Shown piece after piece: positions 4,689 to 5,582 of a DNA stretch of 5,582 nucleotides; the stretch's first letter is position 1; each line of letters opens with the position of its first letter. Origin of the DNA: Caulobacteraceae bacterium (GTDB lineage Bacteria; Pseudomonadota; Alphaproteobacteria; Caulobacterales; Caulobacteraceae); contig JAQGII010000360.1 of NCBI GenBank assembly GCA_028291305.1, positions 1 to 5,582 on the forward strand. Reading direction: 5' to 3'. The notes beneath the pieces were generated by a model that had not been told where the DNA came from, made no database searches, and was given only the letters and a program-made list of their open reading frames with translations. The translations under genes and the position numbers were made by a program.

Positions 4689-5582
4689 ACGCCAACCTCG
4701 CGTCCATCCTCTACCTCGTCTGCGGCGTCCTGTTCATCCTGGCGCTGCGCGGGCTCTCGAGCCCCGAGACCAGCCGACGGGGCAACCGCTTCGGCATGAT
4801 CGGCATGGCCCTGGCCGTGCTGACCACGCTGGTGACCCTGTGGGGCCAGGACGCGCTCGATCCCGTGACCCTGGTCCTGCTGGCGGTCGGCGTCGGCATC
4901 GGCGGCACGGTGGGGGCCCTGGCCGCCAGGCGCATCGCCATGACCGCCATGCCGCAGCTGGTGGCCGCCTTCCACTCCCTGGTCGGCATGGCCGCCTGCC
5001 TGGTGGCGGTTGCGGCCATCTACACGCCGGACGCCTACGGCATCAGCAACGACGCCTTCGGCGCGGCCTCGGGCATCAAGCTGGAATCCCTGGTCGAGCT
5101 GTCGCTGGGCGTGGCCATCGGCGCGGTCACCTTCACCGGTTCGCTGATCGCCTTCGCCAAGCTCAACGGCAACATGAGCGGCGCGCCGATTCTGCTGCCC
5201 CAGCGCCACCTGATCAACCTCGGCCTGGCGGTCCTGATCGTGGCCCTGGTCGTGCTGCTGGTGCACTCCAGCGGCAACGCCAAATGGGCCTTCTGGCTGA
5301 TCTTCGCCCTGTCCCTGGTCATCGGCGTGACCCTGATCATCCCCATCGGCGGGGCCGACATGCCGGTGGTGGTGTCGATGCTCAACAGCTACTCCGGCTG
5401 GGCCGCGGCGGCGCTGGGCTTCACCCTGGCCAACACCACCCTGGTGATCACCGGGGCCCTGGTGGGATCGTCCGGCGCCATCCTCAGCTACATCCTGTGC
5501 AATGGCATGAACCGCTCGTTCGTCTCGGTGATCCTGGGCGGCTTCGGCGCGACGGACGCGGGCCCCGCCGCGGGCGGCAAGG
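4685..5582 (+). CDS. pntB: Proton-translocating NAD(P)+ transhydrogenase, subunit beta (partial, 3' end beyond window)
   Basis: The first 299 residues of PntB are present, against 462 in the full E. coli protein. The part seen is the multi-helix membrane domain II; the NADP(H)-binding domain III is beyond the right edge. Landmarks are LSSPETSRRGNRFG near the start and MPQLVAAFHSLVG with H97, which aligns with the proton-pathway histidine beta-H91 of E. coli. VTFTGSLIAF (148-157) is another family block. GGADMPVVVSMLNSYSGW (222-239) has D225 and N234 matching E. coli D213 and N222. GALVGSSGAILSYI and MNRSFVSVILGGFG follow. The sequence ends in a Gly/Ala/Pro-rich hinge where domain III should begin. 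The start is GTG at 4685, sharing GTGA with the pntAB stop. The resulting N-terminus aligns with E. coli PntB without a gap. No frameshift or stop is seen. Confidence 0.96.
   Translation, partial: MNANLASILYLVCGVLFILALRGLSSPETSRRGNRFGMIGMALAVLTTLVTLWGQDALDPVTLVLLAVGVGIGGTVGALAARRIAMTAMPQLVAAFHSLVGMAACLVAVAAIYTPDAYGISNDAFGAASGIKLESLVELSLGVAIGAVTFTGSLIAFAKLNGNMSGAPILLPQRHLINLGLAVLIVALVVLLVHSSGNAKWAFWLIFALSLVIGVTLIIPIGGADMPVVVSMLNSYSGWAAAALGFTLANTTLVITGALVGSSGAILSYILCNGMNRSFVSVILGGFGATDAGPAAGGK

Noticed and set aside
4391..5385. Minus-strand frames of 291 and 116 codons opposite pntAB and pntB
   Set aside because: They are antisense to highly conserved membrane-protein genes; the His/Gln/Asp-rich translation is the mirror of hydrophobic codons.
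1..5582. Mobile elements, CRISPR arrays, tRNA/rRNA genes, defence or other novel systems
   Set aside because: No transposase, terminal repeats, spaced direct repeats, cloverleaf or unrecognised multi-gene cassette was seen; nearly all bases are explained by five well-known gene families plus short gaps.

Overview
The window is very G+C-rich, densely coding DNA of alphaproteobacterial type. Caulobacterales (Caulobacter/Phenylobacterium-like) is my best guess. The reasons are: a three-gene pntAA-pntAB-pntB transhydrogenase operon; a small aa3-type cytochrome c oxidase subunit IV-like gene just upstream of it, a neighbourhood I recall from alphaproteobacteria; a sigma-54 response regulator resembling Caulobacter TacA; and a promoter-like GCTAAC element similar to the Caulobacter housekeeping -10. 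The taxon is inferred, because no rRNA or marker gene is present.

Layout. Bases 1-728 (minus strand) hold the N-terminal half of an NtrC-family response regulator: a complete receiver domain and the start of the AAA+ domain, cut by the window edge. Bases 729-893 are a divergent intergenic region with small hairpins and an imperfect dyad. Bases 894-2702 (plus) encode an M3-family oligoendopeptidase F with an intact HELGH zinc site. A 146-bp gap carries a candidate promoter. Bases 2849-3082 encode a 77-residue membrane protein of the aa3 oxidase subunit IV family. A 108-bp gap with hairpins follows. Bases 3191-5582 then hold pntAA, pntAB and the first two thirds of pntB, which runs off the right edge. 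The pnt genes are tightly coupled: a 1-nt gap between pntAA and pntAB, and a 4-nt GTGA overlap between pntAB and pntB.

Functionally, the right half is a respiratory/redox module. The Pnt complex uses the proton gradient to move hydride from NADH to NADP+, and the small oxidase subunit belongs to the terminal oxidase that helps build that gradient. The peptidase is a cytosolic housekeeping enzyme that degrades oligopeptides. The response regulator is a separate, divergently transcribed unit.

I found no convincing new system, mobile element, CRISPR array, tRNA or rRNA. All protein-coding content belongs to well-known families. The points worth checking are regulatory: the intergenic hairpins, the dyad and the candidate promoter, plus the two-helix form of the oxidase subunit. 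The long antisense reading frames are by-products of high-G+C coding sequence.
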